Assembly: GCF_004683885.1 (NCBI RefSeq)
Contig: NZ_CP038440.1
Location: 1-64,000, forward strand
Length of the DNA: 64,000 nucleotides
DNA from: Brevundimonas sp. MF30-B
GTDB lineage: Bacteria; Pseudomonadota; Alphaproteobacteria; Caulobacterales; Caulobacteraceae
Reading direction: 5' to 3'
Shown piece after piece: positions 16,589-26,059 of the stretch. The translations under genes were made by a program, and so were the position numbers. Under the pieces are notes generated by a model that saw nothing but the letters and a program-made list of their open reading frames with translations, made no database searches and was not told the DNA's origin. Within the stretch, counting starts at the first letter, position 1, and each line of letters starts with the position of its first letter.

Positions 16589-18769
16589 TCAACCGACACC
16601 TCTAGATGCCAAGCGACGCGTGGCCGCCCTAGCCCCCGCCTTCGCCCGTCGCCGCCATTCCGTCAGCAGAAACTCCGTATAGCCGTTGGGCTGGGCCTCG
16701 GCCTTGAGCACCAGGTCGCAGGCGGCCCTGAAGGCGGGGCCGTCGAAGGCGGCGGCCATGGGGCGATAGGCGGGGTCGTCGGCGTTCTGGCGGTCGACCA
16801 CCGCGGCCATCCGCTTCAGCGCCGCCAGCACCTCGGCCTCGGTGGTCACGCCGTGGCGGATCCAATTGCCCAGATGCTGGCTGGAGATGCGCAGCGTGGC
16901 CCGGTCCTCCATCAGCCCCACGTCGTGGATGTCGGGCACCTTGGAGCAGCCGACGCCCTGGTCGATCCAGCGCACGACATAGCCCAGCACGCCCTGGCAG
17001 TTGTTCTCGATCTCCTGGCGCACCGCCTGGGGCTCGAAGTTGCTTTCGGCCAGCGGCGGGGTCAGGAGAGCCGACAGCGGCGGCGCGGCGCGGTCGCGCA
17101 AGGCGTCCTGCACCTCGGCCACGTCCACGGCGTGATAGTGCAGCGCGTGCAGGGTCGCCGCCGTCGGCGACGGCACCCAGGCGGTCGAGGCGCCGGCGCG
17201 CGGGTGGCCCAGCTTCTGCTCCAGCATCTCGGCCATGCGGTCGGGCGCGGCCCACATGCCCTTGCCGATCTGGCCCACGCGCTCCAGCCCCGTCGCCAGG
17301 CCGGCGTCGACGTTGCCGTCCTCATAGGCCTTGATCCAGGCGGTCTGGCGCATGGCCTCCTTGCGCACCACCGGCCCGGCCGCCGTCACCGAGCGGACCT
17401 CGTCGCCCGTCCGGTCCAGGAAGCCGGTGTTGATGAAGACGATGCGCCGCCGCGCGGCGTGGATGCAGGCCCTCAGATTGACGCTGGTGCGCCGCTCCTC
17501 GTCCATCACCCCCATCTTCAGCGTCAGGGGCGGCAGGCCCACCATCGCCTCGACCCGGTCGAACAGGGCGTCGGCGAAGGCGACCTCGTCCGGCCCATGC
17601 ATCTTGGGCCGGACCACATAGACCGAGCCCGCCGCGCTGTTGCGGGCGTCCGGCGCGCGGTTCAGGTCGATGCGGCCGATCAGGCCGACGATGGCGATGT
17701 CCAGCAGGCTTTCGGGGATGTCGCGCCCGTCGCCGTCCTTCACCGCATCGGTCATCAGATGAAGGCCGACGTTGCGCACCATCAGAAGCGCCCGACCCTT
17801 CAGCGTCCGTTCGCCCCCGCCTGGCGCCCGATAGGTCCGATCCGCACTCATCCGCCGCGTCAGGGTGCGCCCGTCCTTGACCAGGTCGGCCGACAGGTCG
17901 CCGCGCATCAGGCCCAGCCAGTTGCGATAGACCAGGGCCTTGTCCTCGGCGTCCACGGCCGCGACGCTGTCCTCGCCGTCGGCGATGACGCTCAGCGCCG
18001 ACTCCACCAGAATGTCGGCCACGCCCGCCGCGTCGTCGCGCCCGATGCGGTGCGCGCGGTCGATCACGATCTCCAGGTGCAGGCCGTTGTGGACCAGCAG
18101 CACGGCCTCGGGCGCGTCTTCGCTTCCGCGCCATCCGGCCAGGGCGGCCGCGTCCTTCAGGCCCGTCTCGCCCCACGGCCCTTCGATGACCAACCGTCCG
18201 TCCGCGATGCGATAGGCCGTCGCCTGGGCGTGCGAGCCCTGGCTCAGCGGCGCGGCTTGGTCCAGCAGAGCCCTGCCCTGCGCCACGGCCTTGGCGCCCC
18301 GCTCCGGGTCATAGGCCCCGGCCGGCGGCGGCCCGCCCAGCGCGTCGGTGCCGTACAGCGCATCATACAGGCTGCCCCACCGCGCATTGGCGGCGTTCAG
18401 AACATAGCGGGCGTTGGTCAGGGGCACGATCAGCTGCGGCCCCGACAGGCGCGCCACCTCGTCGTCCACGCCCGTCGTCTCGACCCGGAAGTCGCGCGGC
18501 GCCTCGGTCAGATAGCCGATCTCGCGCAGGAAGGCCTGGTAGGCCTCAGGCTCCGGCGCGCCCGGATGCGCCCCGTGCCAGTCGTCCAGCCGCGCCTGAA
18601 GCTCGGCTCGCCGGTCCAGCAGCGCCCGATTGCGGGGCGCGAACTCGGCCAGAAGCTCGGCGAAGCCGCTCCAGAAGCCGTGCGCCGTCACGCCAGCCTC
18701 CGGCGCGATCTCGTCCACCAGCGCCTCGATTTCGGGCGCGATCGTCAGTCCGTGCGTCGTGTCAGCCAT
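16589..18769 (-). CDS. glcB: Malate synthase G
   Basis: Condenses glyoxylate with acetyl-CoA to malate, in the glyoxylate bypass or glycolate use. The 726 aa length matches malate synthase G, not the shorter A form. Recognisable segments are the N-terminal insertion domain, [33 protein letters not shown] (barrel active site), [14 protein letters not shown] and [14 protein letters not shown]. The C-terminal plug with [25 protein letters not shown] is complete. No isocitrate lyase gene is nearby. A GCTA-type promoter precedes it. Confidence 0.96.
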   Translation of the reverse strand: MADTTHGLTIAPEIEALVDEIAPEAGVTAHGFWSGFAELLAEFAPRNRALLDRRAELQARLDDWHGAHPGAPEPEAYQAFLREIGYLTEAPRDFRVETTGVDDEVARLSGPQLIVPLTNARYVLNAANARWGSLYDALYGTDALGGPPPAGAYDPERGAKAVAQGRALLDQAAPLSQGSHAQATAYRIADGRLVIEGPWGETGLKDAAALAGWRGSEDAPEAVLLVHNGLHLEIVIDRAHRIGRDDAAGVADILVESALSVIADGEDSVAAVDAEDKALVYRNWLGLMRGDLSADLVKDGRTLTRRMSADRTYRAPGGGERTLKGRALLMVRNVGLHLMTDAVKDGDGRDIPESLLDIAIVGLIGRIDLNRAPDARNSAAGSVYVVRPKMHGPDEVAFADALFDRVEAMVGLPPLTLKMGVMDEERRTSVNLRACIHAARRRIVFINTGFLDRTGDEVRSVTAAGPVVRKEAMRQTAWIKAYEDGNVDAGLATGLERVGQIGKGMWAAPDRMAEMLEQKLGHPRAGASTAWVPSPTAATLHALHYHAVDVAEVQDALRDRAAPPLSALLTPPLAESNFEPQAVRQEIENNCQGVLGYVVRWIDQGVGCSKVPDIHDVGLMEDRATLRISSQHLGNWIRHGVTTEAEVLAALKRMAAVVDRQNADDPAYRPMAAAFDGPAFRAACDLVLKAEAQPNGYTEFLLTEWRRRAKAGARAATRRLASRGVG

Positions 18770-18796
18770 GTCATCCCCGGGGAGGCGGTTCGACGA

Positions 18797-18822
18797 ACCC
18801 TAGCAGCCTGCCCCGGCGTCAG
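18797..18822 (-). promoter_or_regulatory. Putative glcB promoter
   Basis: On the minus strand CTGACG (18822-18817), a 12-bp spacer and GCTAGGGT (18804-18797) fit the Caulobacter housekeeping form. The transcript would carry about 20 nt before the ATG at 18769. Confidence 0.45.
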
Positions 18823-18902
18823 CTGAAATAAAAAGTGATAACGGCGGCTCGACCTTGATCGAATTCGCACCAAGACCCCGCCCGGTGTAGAGAGCGCGCC
18901 TG

Positions 18903-19937
18903 ATGTCCGACCCCGCATCCTCGCCCGACCCGCTGGCCCGCGCCCGTCGCCTGTCCGTCGCTCCGATGATGGACTGGACCGATCGGCATTGCCGCGCCCT
19001 TCACCGCGCCCTGTCAGCCGAGGCGCTCCTCTACACCGAAATGGTCACGGCCCCGGCGGTGATCCACGGCGACCGCGAACGGCTGCTGGGCTTCGACGTG
19101 CTGGAGCATCCGGTTGCCCTGCAGCTGGGCGGATCGGACCCGGCGCAGTTGGCGCAGGCTGCCCGCATTGGCGAGGACTTCGGCTACTACGAGATCAATC
19201 TGAACGTCGGCTGCCCGTCTGACCGGGTGCAGTCCGGCCGGTTCGGGGCCTGCCTGATGCGAGAGCCCGAACTGGTGGCCGAATGCATGGCCGCCATCGG
19301 TGACGCCGTCTCGGTCCCCGCGACCGTCAAATGCCGCATCGGCGTGGACGATCAGGATCCCGAGGTCAGCCTGTTCGCCACCGTCGACGCCTGCGCCGCC
19401 GCGGGCGTCTCGGTCTTCATCGTCCACGCCCGCAAGGCCTGGCTGAAGGGTCTGTCGCCCAAGGAGAACCGCGACGTGCCGCCCTTGGACTACGCCCTGG
19501 TCCGCCGGCTGAAGCGCGAGCGGCCGCATCTGTCGATCTCGATCAACGGCGGCGTCGGCTCGCTGGACGAGGCGGAGGCGCATCTGGATGCGGCTGACGG
19601 CGTCGCGCTGGACGGGGTCATGATGGGCCGCGCCGCCTATCACGAGCCGGCCCTGCTGGGTCAGGTCGACCGTCGCCTGTTCGGCGCAGCGCGCGACATC
19701 GACGCCTTCGAGGCGCTGGAGCGCTATCGCCCCTATCTGGCGGCCCGCCTGGCCGAGGGCGTCGCCCTGCCCGCCATGACGCGGCATATGCTGGGCCTGA
19801 TGCACGGCCGGCCGGGCGCGCGCGCCTTCCGCAGAATCCTGACGGTCGAATCCATCGCGTCCGGCGCCGGTCTCGAGGTCGTCGACCGCGCCGCCGAGGC
19901 TGTGCGCGAAGCCGAAGCCCGGCGCGAGGCGGCGTGA
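18903..19937 (+). CDS. dusA: tRNA-dihydrouridine synthase A
   Basis: FMN-dependent enzyme that reduces uridine to dihydrouridine in the D-loop of tRNA (positions 20/20a in DusA). It has 344 aa. The N-terminal SVAPMMDWTDRHCRALHRAL, the flavin-site EINLNVGCPSDRVQSG, and the catalytic-Cys segment RFGACLMREP are all typical of DusA and not DusB or DusC. Its end overlaps the GTG start of the downstream TauE-type gene by four bases, so the two are co-transcribed although not obviously related in function. Confidence 0.95.
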   Translation: MSDPASSPDPLARARRLSVAPMMDWTDRHCRALHRALSAEALLYTEMVTAPAVIHGDRERLLGFDVLEHPVALQLGGSDPAQLAQAARIGEDFGYYEINLNVGCPSDRVQSGRFGACLMREPELVAECMAAIGDAVSVPATVKCRIGVDDQDPEVSLFATVDACAAAGVSVFIVHARKAWLKGLSPKENRDVPPLDYALVRRLKRERPHLSISINGGVGSLDEAEAHLDAADGVALDGVMMGRAAYHEPALLGQVDRRLFGAARDIDAFEALERYRPYLAARLAEGVALPAMTRHMLGLMHGRPGARAFRRILTVESIASGAGLEVVDRAAEAVREAEARREAA

Positions 19938-20758
19938 GCCTGGATCTGATCGGTGAATACGCCCTGCTGATCATCGCCCTGGCCGGCGCGGGCGCCGTGG
20001 CCGGGGTCATCGGCGGCCTGTTCGGCGTGGGCGGGGGCACGGTGTTGGTGCCCGCCCTGTTCTACGCCTTTTCAGTCATGGGCGTCGGCGGCGAGAGCAA
20101 TCTGCACGTCGCCATCGGCACCTCGCTGCTGACCATCGTCGCCACCTCCTGGCGGTCGCTGGCGACCCACCGGGCCCACGGCGCGGTGGACGAGGTGGTG
20201 CTCAAGAGCTGGACGCCCTGGGTGGCCTTCGGCGGCCTGGTCGGGGCCGCCATCGCGGGCCTGGCCTCCATGGAGGGGCTGGGCCTGGTCTATGGCGTCT
20301 GCCTGATCCTGGTGGCCGCGCAGATGGGCCTGTTGCCCGAGCGGTTCGTGCTGCGCCGCGACCTGCCCGAACGCTGGGGCCGCAGAGCGTTGGGGACGGC
20401 CATCGGCCTGCTCTCGGCCATGATGGGCGTCGGCGGCGGCAGCCTGGGCGGCATGACCATGACCCTGTGCGGCCGCCCGATCCACCAGGCGGTGTCCACG
20501 GCCGCCGGCTTCGGCCTGGCCATCGGCGCGGCATCCGCGGTGGGCTTCGTCTTCTTCGGCTGGAATGCGGGCGGCCGTCCGCCCCTGTCGCTGGGCTACG
20601 TCAATGTGCCCGCCGCCGTCATCATGGGCCTTCTGACCGCCCTCACCGCTCCCATCGGCGCGCGCCTGGCGCACCGGCTGAACAAGGCGGTGCTGCGCAA
20701 GGCCTTCGCCGTCTATCTGCTCGTCGCGGCGCTTTCGGTGGTCATCAAGGCCCTTTGA
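19934..20758 (+). CDS. TauE/SafE family sulfite exporter-like permease
   Basis: A 274-aa membrane protein of the TauE/SafE (DUF81) family, which contains exporters or importers of sulfite, sulfoacetate and related organosulfur anions. The first half has the signature AGVIGGLFGVGGGTVLVPAL and the second half repeats it as LSAMMGVGGGSLGGMTM, the internal duplication expected. About eight helices are visible. The start is GTG, overlapping the dusA stop. It is the last clear core gene before the accessory island. The substrate cannot be read from sequence. Confidence 0.88.
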   Translation: MSLDLIGEYALLIIALAGAGAVAGVIGGLFGVGGGTVLVPALFYAFSVMGVGGESNLHVAIGTSLLTIVATSWRSLATHRAHGAVDEVVLKSWTPWVAFGGLVGAAIAGLASMEGLGLVYGVCLILVAAQMGLLPERFVLRRDLPERWGRRALGTAIGLLSAMMGVGGGSLGGMTMTLCGRPIHQAVSTAAGFGLAIGAASAVGFVFFGWNAGGRPPLSLGYVNVPAAVIMGLLTALTAPIGARLAHRLNKAVLRKAFAVYLLVAALSVVIKAL

Positions 20759-21123
20759 TCCGACGAGCGCAGCTCAGGATCGGAAGGAGAATGGCGCGCC
20801 GCCGTGGACGAAGCTGAGAACTATTCTGCTAGCGTCGCCTTGGCTAGCTGAAGTCCAAAACGCGGCAGTCTCGGTCGCTCGGTTGAGAAGGATTCGCGCG
20901 CCTTGGGGCTCTGGCGTCGATTGGCCCCGACGGATGATGCCGAGAACTCGCGTGCGAGATTGGCACTCGATGGCTGACCTCTGGGGTGCGCCATAGTTAG
21001 ATTTTGTCGCCAGCCCGAAAGCGGAGACGCCAGACGGCCGCACTGACGACCAGTTCGGACTTTTCCTGACCTTTGCAGTTGTGCGACCATCGTCATCACT
21101 GACCAACAATAAGAGATCGCTCC
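20759..21123. other. Intergenic border between core and island
   Basis: These 365 bp hold no open frame that I can support. Composition shifts here from about 70% GC to the more mixed composition of the island. I looked for a copy of the tRNA-Arg 3' end that borders the island on the right and saw none. The left attachment site, if any, is probably in this stretch but cannot be located by eye. Confidence 0.5.
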
Positions 21124-22233
21124 GTGCCGGGAATTTCGTTTCAGGAGGCGCTGCGACGCTCAGAAAACCAAAAGCGTCACTTGCTGTTAGGCAACGGCTT
21201 CAGCATTGCCCTGTTTGCTGACCGATTCCGCTATGCGTCTCTCTTGGAGAGCACCGACTTCAGCCACAACCACGCCGCACGCCAAGCCTTTGACGCACTA
21301 GGGACCACCGATTTCGAGGTCGTAATTCAAGCCCTGCGGCAGATGGTGACCTTGGGGTCTCTCTATGGCCTAGACGAGCGCCAAGCCACCCAAATCGCGA
21401 ATGACGCCGAAGCTCTGAAGGAGTTGCTCGTTCAAGCCATCGCCGGCCGCCATCCTGACCGGCCCTCTGAGATCAACGAAGGCCAGTATGCATCCTGTCG
21501 GCGCTTCCTAGCCCACTTCGGTGGCGAAGGCCGAAGAGGTCGACCTGATCGCCGGGGCCACATCTACACGCTCAACTACGACCTACTGCTCTATTGGACT
21601 TTACTCCACGACCATGTCTTGCGGTGGGATGAAGCTAATCCGCTGGCCGCCGTCTTTGAGCCGACAGAGGTTATTCGGCACGACGATGGCTTTCGCGCGC
21701 CGCCAGACGATTGGGACGCGCCGTACGTGACTTGGGACGGCGAAGCAAATCACAGTCAATGCGTGTTCTTCCTGCATGGTGCGCTCCATCTCTTCGATCA
21801 TGGGTTTGATCTGCAGAAGATTTGCTGGGAGCGCGCTGGAGGCCGGCCGCTTGTGGATCAAGTTCGCGAAGCGCTGGATGGCGGTCAGTTCCCGCTTTTT
21901 GTGTCGGAAGGTTCAAGCGCCAGCAAATTGAACCGCATCAGGCATTCCGGCTACCTGCACAAAGGGCTTCGCAGTTTCTCGGAAATCTGCCGTAAGGAGG
22001 GATCGGCGCTCTTCGTGTTTGGCCATTCATTGGCCGCCAACGACGTACACATACTCGACCATATCGTCCGGGGCAGAGTGCCGGTCGTCTACGTCAGCAT
22101 GTTTGGCAACGAAGACACCGAAGAAAATCGCGCACTGGCTGCGAACGCTGAGCAGCTTGTGCGTTCGCGCGGTGAGCAATTTCCGCTCGAAGTAGTCTTC
22201 TATGACGCCGCGTCGGCGCACGTCTGGAACTGA
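21124..22233 (+). CDS. DUF4917 family protein (SIR2-like fold), possible defence NADase
   Basis: A 369-aa protein. LLLGNGFSIALF (21-32), the FDALGTTDFEVVIQAL segment, HIYTLNYDLLLYW (146-158) and a late LFVFGHSLAANDVHILDHI match the DUF4917 pattern, which looks like a diverged SIR2 Rossmann domain: a glycine loop, an NYD motif and a GHS..D motif. SIR2-like domains in defence systems degrade NAD+. Whether this one does is not shown by sequence alone. It starts with GTG and is the first gene of the island, alone on the plus strand and convergent with the next two genes. Confidence 0.7.
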   Translation: MPGISFQEALRRSENQKRHLLLGNGFSIALFADRFRYASLLESTDFSHNHAARQAFDALGTTDFEVVIQALRQMVTLGSLYGLDERQATQIANDAEALKELLVQAIAGRHPDRPSEINEGQYASCRRFLAHFGGEGRRGRPDRRGHIYTLNYDLLLYWTLLHDHVLRWDEANPLAAVFEPTEVIRHDDGFRAPPDDWDAPYVTWDGEANHSQCVFFLHGALHLFDHGFDLQKICWERAGGRPLVDQVREALDGGQFPLFVSEGSSASKLNRIRHSGYLHKGLRSFSEICRKEGSALFVFGHSLAANDVHILDHIVRGRVPVVYVSMFGNEDTEENRALAANAEQLVRSRGEQFPLEVVFYDAASAHVWN

Positions 22234-22271
22234 CCGCAAGCGGCGCAACTCCACGCTCATCCGGACACGAG

Positions 22272-23000
22272 CTACTCGGTGATGCCACCTCGGGGGTCGA
22301 ACAGGTCCGGACCGCGATCTTGGGGCTTCCGTTCGGCCTTCTGCGCCTCCCTCCGCTCAACCTTTCTCGCGCTGTGAATCTCAAAAGCCGCGAGCAGGAT
22401 ACGCAGAGCGTTCTCCAGCTCCGCCGCTGACACAATCCCGAGGTCGTCGCCGTTGGTAACCTCAACCTCGCGTCCAGCACGCGGCGTCTTCTCCCGCAGG
22501 TCCACCCACTCCAAGGCCGCGTCTTTGAAGTCACCGACGAAGAACGTCTGACGCAAGATCGTATTGAAGATGGCGCGCTGGGTCGGATCAAGGGTCCGGC
22601 CTTTCCAGCACTGTGCCCAGAGCACCCTCAGGCGACCCTCTTCCACCCAGAACCCCGACGGCCGCACCGGGATGGATACGCCGCTGCCGATGGGGAACAG
22701 GTAGTGTTCGCACTCGCGGAACCAGGGCACCTTCTTCTCGGCGGCATAGGGCGCGAACGCTGTGACGAGCCCTCTGTTGGGCGCGATGTTCTTCTGGTGC
22801 TTGTCTGCCGCCACCTGGCGCAGTGCCCACTCAAGCGATTGACCTTCCATCAACGGCTTGAAAAGCTTGCGTCCGGGATCGAGCGAAAACGGAATCTGCG
22901 CGAGGTCGAGTTTCTCCATCTCCAAGACGGTGGCCTTGATCGTGGGTCTGATCAGGGCCACGGCGTGTTGGAGAGAGGGGGTTTTGCGCAGGTCGGCCAT
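22272..23000 (-). CDS. Unknown protein, candidate toxin paired with a Panacea antitoxin
   Basis: A 242-aa soluble protein I do not recognise. It begins MADLRKTPSLQHAVAL; the middle has a Trp/Phe-rich part (KVPWFRECEHYLFPIGSG) and the C-terminus is charged, ending near GPDLFDPRGG. It starts six bases after the stop of the Panacea-domain gene, so the two form an operon. Panacea-domain antitoxins are known to pair with many unrelated toxins, so this position suggests a toxin. The PDLF near the end vaguely recalls a sliding-clamp-binding motif but lacks the usual leading Gln. Confidence 0.55.
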   Translation of the reverse strand: MADLRKTPSLQHAVALIRPTIKATVLEMEKLDLAQIPFSLDPGRKLFKPLMEGQSLEWALRQVAADKHQKNIAPNRGLVTAFAPYAAEKKVPWFRECEHYLFPIGSGVSIPVRPSGFWVEEGRLRVLWAQCWKGRTLDPTQRAIFNTILRQTFFVGDFKDAALEWVDLREKTPRAGREVEVTNGDDLGIVSAAELENALRILLAAFEIHSARKVERREAQKAERKPQDRGPDLFDPRGGITE

Positions 23001-23006
23001 CAGCGG

Positions 23007-23519
23007 TTACACACGCCTCCTTAAGATATCGCGGTAATATGATTCGGTCAGCGAATCCGGGATGACCATCCCCGGCATTGGGCGGCCTTCAGCCGCGGTC
23101 CATACCTGATCCCACGGCGCCCCCGGCTCGTGAGTCTTCTGGACCAACCAGAAGGCGGATTTGGTCCCGTAGAACTTCGTAATCTGTTCGACATGCTGGC
23201 GCTCTTGGTCACTAAGTCCGACTTCGACCGGTACGTCCTGTCCCGTCGCTAAGTCGATACGAGTCAGTCGCCCTCTGATTGGCTTGTCCCCAAACGTCCG
23301 GAGCTGTCGGTAGACTTGAGGATGGACCGGCCCGTGCTGCCAAGCCTCAAACGCGGAGTCCACCAGTGGCTCGTTGTACTGGGCGAGATACCAAGCGTGC
23401 GCGAAGTAGATGATCTTGTTCAAAGGCAGGTTGGACAGCGACAGGCCGTATGCCTCGGCGACGTCGAGGACGGCGTTCGCAATCTCCCTGACGTCTCTCG
23501 CCAACCTAGTATCCCTCAA
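23007..23519 (-). CDS. Panacea-domain (DUF4065, SocA-like) antitoxin
   Basis: A protein of up to 170 aa with the Panacea domain seen in SocA of Caulobacter and phage GepA-like proteins: LPLNKIIYFAHAWYLAQYNEPL, then FEAWQHGPVHPQVYRQLR. It neutralises a partner toxin in the known cases, in SocA by delivering it to a protease. The reading frame opens with TTG at 23519; TTG at 23504 (giving MARDVREIANAVLD) fits the domain start better. It precedes the unknown gene at 22272-23000 by six bases, antitoxin first, as in many toxin-antitoxin operons. Confidence 0.8.
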   Translation of the reverse strand: MRDTRLARDVREIANAVLDVAEAYGLSLSNLPLNKIIYFAHAWYLAQYNEPLVDSAFEAWQHGPVHPQVYRQLRTFGDKPIRGRLTRIDLATGQDVPVEVGLSDQERQHVEQITKFYGTKSAFWLVQKTHEPGAPWDQVWTAAEGRPMPGMVIPDSLTESYYRDILRRRV

Positions 23520-23696
23520 GCTCGCACTGGGCGACTGGATCTATCACCCTCCACCATAGAGCAGTTCGCGATATGTTCCAGCGGCCAACGACCACCACAG
23601 GCTAGGTAATGGGAAAAGGAGCCTGCCAGGACACTGGGTGTCCAAGGCCCTATACGTCCTAGGATGCTCCGTGACCCGTGTCTCGCGATCCGGTGC

Positions 23697-25406
23697 TCAA
23701 CCTCGCTTTTTCCGCGCAATCTGCGCCTTAGCAACGATAGCGGAGAAGGCGACAGCCATCTGGATCGATCCAGAAACGCGCACGATCCGATTAAAACACT
23801 CCCCTGTAACCAGGGGATCAAAGTTGGACCGGATAACACGATCAGTCAGCCCATCGATGAAGTCATCGGGGTCCTTTGGCGTTGGCTCCGGCGGCGCAGG
23901 GCTCGCACTCGATTCGTTGCTTGGGGTTCGCAGGCCGCCAATGTTTCCGAGCGGTAGACTTGGTTGGCTGTCCCCAGGTTGGCCAATGACACGAAGAGGC
24001 TTTACCGTAACTGCCGAAAGCCGGGGGCCGGGCAACAGTTTGGCAGATAGCGTTCGCGGTGAATTTCGGTGCTTTGCTAGTACCGTTTGACCGAACGGTA
24101 GCTGCATCCACTGCCAGACGGTATCCCTCGACGCCATCGGCTCGCTCTGAGGTTCTAGCTCCCCGAGACCCGCCATCCCCAACCGACCATCGGACACAAG
24201 ACCAACTGCATCGGCTTGGCTCTGTGGTGCCTGCCAAGCCGCTATGTCCGGGTAGTTAAAATGATCTGCTTGATCGCCGACACGAATAGAGAACATGCGC
24301 GACGCTTCTGCGATCAAATAATCCCGATCCTGAATGGGCCAAGTAGGTGCCGCCCCCTCCAAGGCGCCCATCATCGCACCGGTCATGGTGCCGATCGTAT
24401 CCGTATCGCTCATTAGCGCATTGGCGGAGGTCACGACTGCAGCTTGGGCACCGTTGTCTGCATGCAGGAGGCACAACACGCTGGCTGCCATTGCAGTGAT
24501 GGTGCCCGACCCTCGCAAACGAGGCTCGAAGGCTCCTAGGCTCTCCAATACATCTTGGTAGCGCGAAGGATCAACACTGCGTGCAATGGGTGCAATTGCG
24601 TCGAGCTTGCGATGAGCTTCCGTTAGATGATCGTTCAATGCGCTTTCGAGCGAAGAGCTGCCCTCGTTCTCCCAGGCAGGAATCCAGAAGGCAGCGATAT
24701 GCCTATCGCCGGAGAGAATCTCTGGCAGCTTCTCAAGCTCGCCCAGCAATGCATGCATCGCCTCCACGTCAGGGGCACGCTTTTGCTGAAGACAATATTC
24801 CAGGGCGAGGGCATGGAAGGCCGCGCCGACAAACCCATGGACGTGTCCATGCGATGTTATCGCGTTCCGACATACGTCGAGCAACAGTGGTGATCGGGCA
24901 GCCGCACCATGACACCACACGTGCGGTTGGACCCGCATCGCCGCGCCATTGCCTCCGCCATTCATGTAGCTTTGGTCTTTGGACTTGAAGAAGTTCGAAA
25001 ACCAATTCACGTCCTGCCGGACTAAATTCGCCGACGCGGCCTTGCTCCCTCGACCTGCCCCCAAAGCGTAGTTTGGCCAGACGGTGAGCTCTATCTTCGC
25101 AAACGTCTCAGGATCAAAGATGCCATCGCCTCTGATCGATCGCGAGGTAGCCAATCTGAGTTGAGTGTCATCGGAATAGGTCCCGGCAGGGAGCTTCGCA
25201 TCGACGCCCCAAGAACCCCCGATCTTCCGTTTCCAGTCAACGGGCTTTTCGATCCGTGAGCGACCAACGCGGCGCTTAACACCCGCGCCATCGACAAGCT
25301 CGGTAGTCCAGCCAAGCGAATCGCCAGCAGCCGCCCAGAGGGCAGAATTCACTATATCGTTGAGGCTAACGCCTGGCGAAATCACCCTCACAGCCTCTCG
25401 GTTCAA
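23697..25406 (-). CDS. ADP-ribosylglycohydrolase (ARH family) with long C-terminal extension
   Basis: A 569-aa protein whose first 360 residues or so form an ADP-ribosylglycohydrolase domain. AAGDSLGW (26-33), TYSDDTQ (76-82), NGAAMR (153-158), SHGHVHG (185-191) and SDTDTIGTMTGAMMG (333-347) match the two metal-binding Asp clusters and other ARH landmarks. Such enzymes remove ADP-ribose from proteins or nucleic acids. The remaining 200 residues are Pro/Ser-rich and unrecognised; typical ARH proteins end near 300-350 aa. TTG start overlaps the DarT-like stop by four bases. It is the likely antidote to the upstream transferase. Confidence 0.85.
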   Translation of the reverse strand: MNREAVRVISPGVSLNDIVNSALWAAAGDSLGWTTELVDGAGVKRRVGRSRIEKPVDWKRKIGGSWGVDAKLPAGTYSDDTQLRLATSRSIRGDGIFDPETFAKIELTVWPNYALGAGRGSKAASANLVRQDVNWFSNFFKSKDQSYMNGGGNGAAMRVQPHVWCHGAAARSPLLLDVCRNAITSHGHVHGFVGAAFHALALEYCLQQKRAPDVEAMHALLGELEKLPEILSGDRHIAAFWIPAWENEGSSSLESALNDHLTEAHRKLDAIAPIARSVDPSRYQDVLESLGAFEPRLRGSGTITAMAASVLCLLHADNGAQAAVVTSANALMSDTDTIGTMTGAMMGALEGAAPTWPIQDRDYLIAEASRMFSIRVGDQADHFNYPDIAAWQAPQSQADAVGLVSDGRLGMAGLGELEPQSEPMASRDTVWQWMQLPFGQTVLAKHRNSPRTLSAKLLPGPRLSAVTVKPLRVIGQPGDSQPSLPLGNIGGLRTPSNESSASPAPPEPTPKDPDDFIDGLTDRVIRSNFDPLVTGECFNRIVRVSGSIQMAVAFSAIVAKAQIARKKRG

Positions 25407-26059
25407 TTGGGCATCCCTTCAAATTTTTTGGGACGAATGACCACCTCTACGTCCGTCCGGTCGAGCATGCGAAGCATGGACTTGACCATATCGCTTTGCT
25501 CGTCCTCGGACACATAGATGCGTCGAAGTGATGCGAGGCTGAGCCGGCTGGGGTATAGCACCTCGGCCTGCTGGCAGGTGGTTAAATGATCGGCACGCCC
25601 TGCTCGGCGAGCCCACCAGTTACCTTCCCGGTGAATGATCTTGGCGAACAGTTTGGCCAGCCCAGTTGGCCCGGCACCCCGCTCACACCCATCGTATTTG
25701 TTATTAGTAGTGCCGAAGAAGACGCCCTCATGTTCGAGAATGATCGCATCGAACGATAATATGACCCACCATACGTCTTCGTCTTTATGCCACCTCTTAG
25801 AGATATCGAAGAATGACCGATTAATTTCGCTGATCGACAAGTTTATGTAGTCAAGCCAGTCCTTCGACTTATCGAAATGAACAGACTCCTCGGGACGAAA
25901 CTTCGCGTTGGCGAACGCAACGTTCTCAAGATACTTGTTCGCTGGGAGAAGTCGTCGAGACAAAACTTCGCCCTCGGCTAACATGCCAACTAATCCGCGT
26001 TGAGTAGTGAAGTGCAGCACCTCAGTTATTGATCTATTTCTGATAATTTCACCAAGCAT
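25403..26059 (-). CDS. DarT-like (DUF4433) DNA ADP-ribosyltransferase
   Basis: A 218-aa protein resembling DarT, which attaches ADP-ribose from NAD+ to bases in single-stranded DNA. Visible landmarks are the N-terminal VLHFTTQRGLVGMLAEG (His16), Arg55 in an ARTT-like region followed by YINLSIS, the loop GVFFGTTNN, and CQQAEVLYP, where E166 sits at the position of the catalytic glutamate. Length and order fit the family, but similarity is diverged. It overlaps the helicase stop by one base and the ARH start by four. An ARH protein replaces the macrodomain antitoxin DarG usually found next to DarT. Confidence 0.75.
   Translation of the reverse strand: MLGEIIRNRSITEVLHFTTQRGLVGMLAEGEVLSRRLLPANKYLENVAFANAKFRPEESVHFDKSKDWLDYINLSISEINRSFFDISKRWHKDEDVWWVILSFDAIILEHEGVFFGTTNNKYDGCERGAGPTGLAKLFAKIIHREGNWWARRAGRADHLTTCQQAEVLYPSRLSLASLRRIYVSEDEQSDMVKSMLRMLDRTDVEVVIRPKKFEGMPN

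Noticed and set aside
16853..18826. A 657-codon plus-strand open frame
   Set aside because: It is the antisense shadow of malate synthase G, which is unambiguous on the other strand.
20774..21109. Minus-strand open frame of 111 codons at the island border
   Set aside because: No recognisable motif, no ribosome site, and the composition does not resemble either the core or the island genes.
20759..21123. Left attachment site copy of the tRNA-Arg 3' end
   Set aside because: No stretch resembling GCACCCGAAGAGATTCGAAC was found by eye here or elsewhere in the island.
22272..23000. Identification of the Panacea partner as SocB
   Set aside because: I cannot align it to SocB from memory, and the PDLF near the C-terminus lacks the leading Gln of a clamp-binding motif. 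Kept only as a hypothesis.
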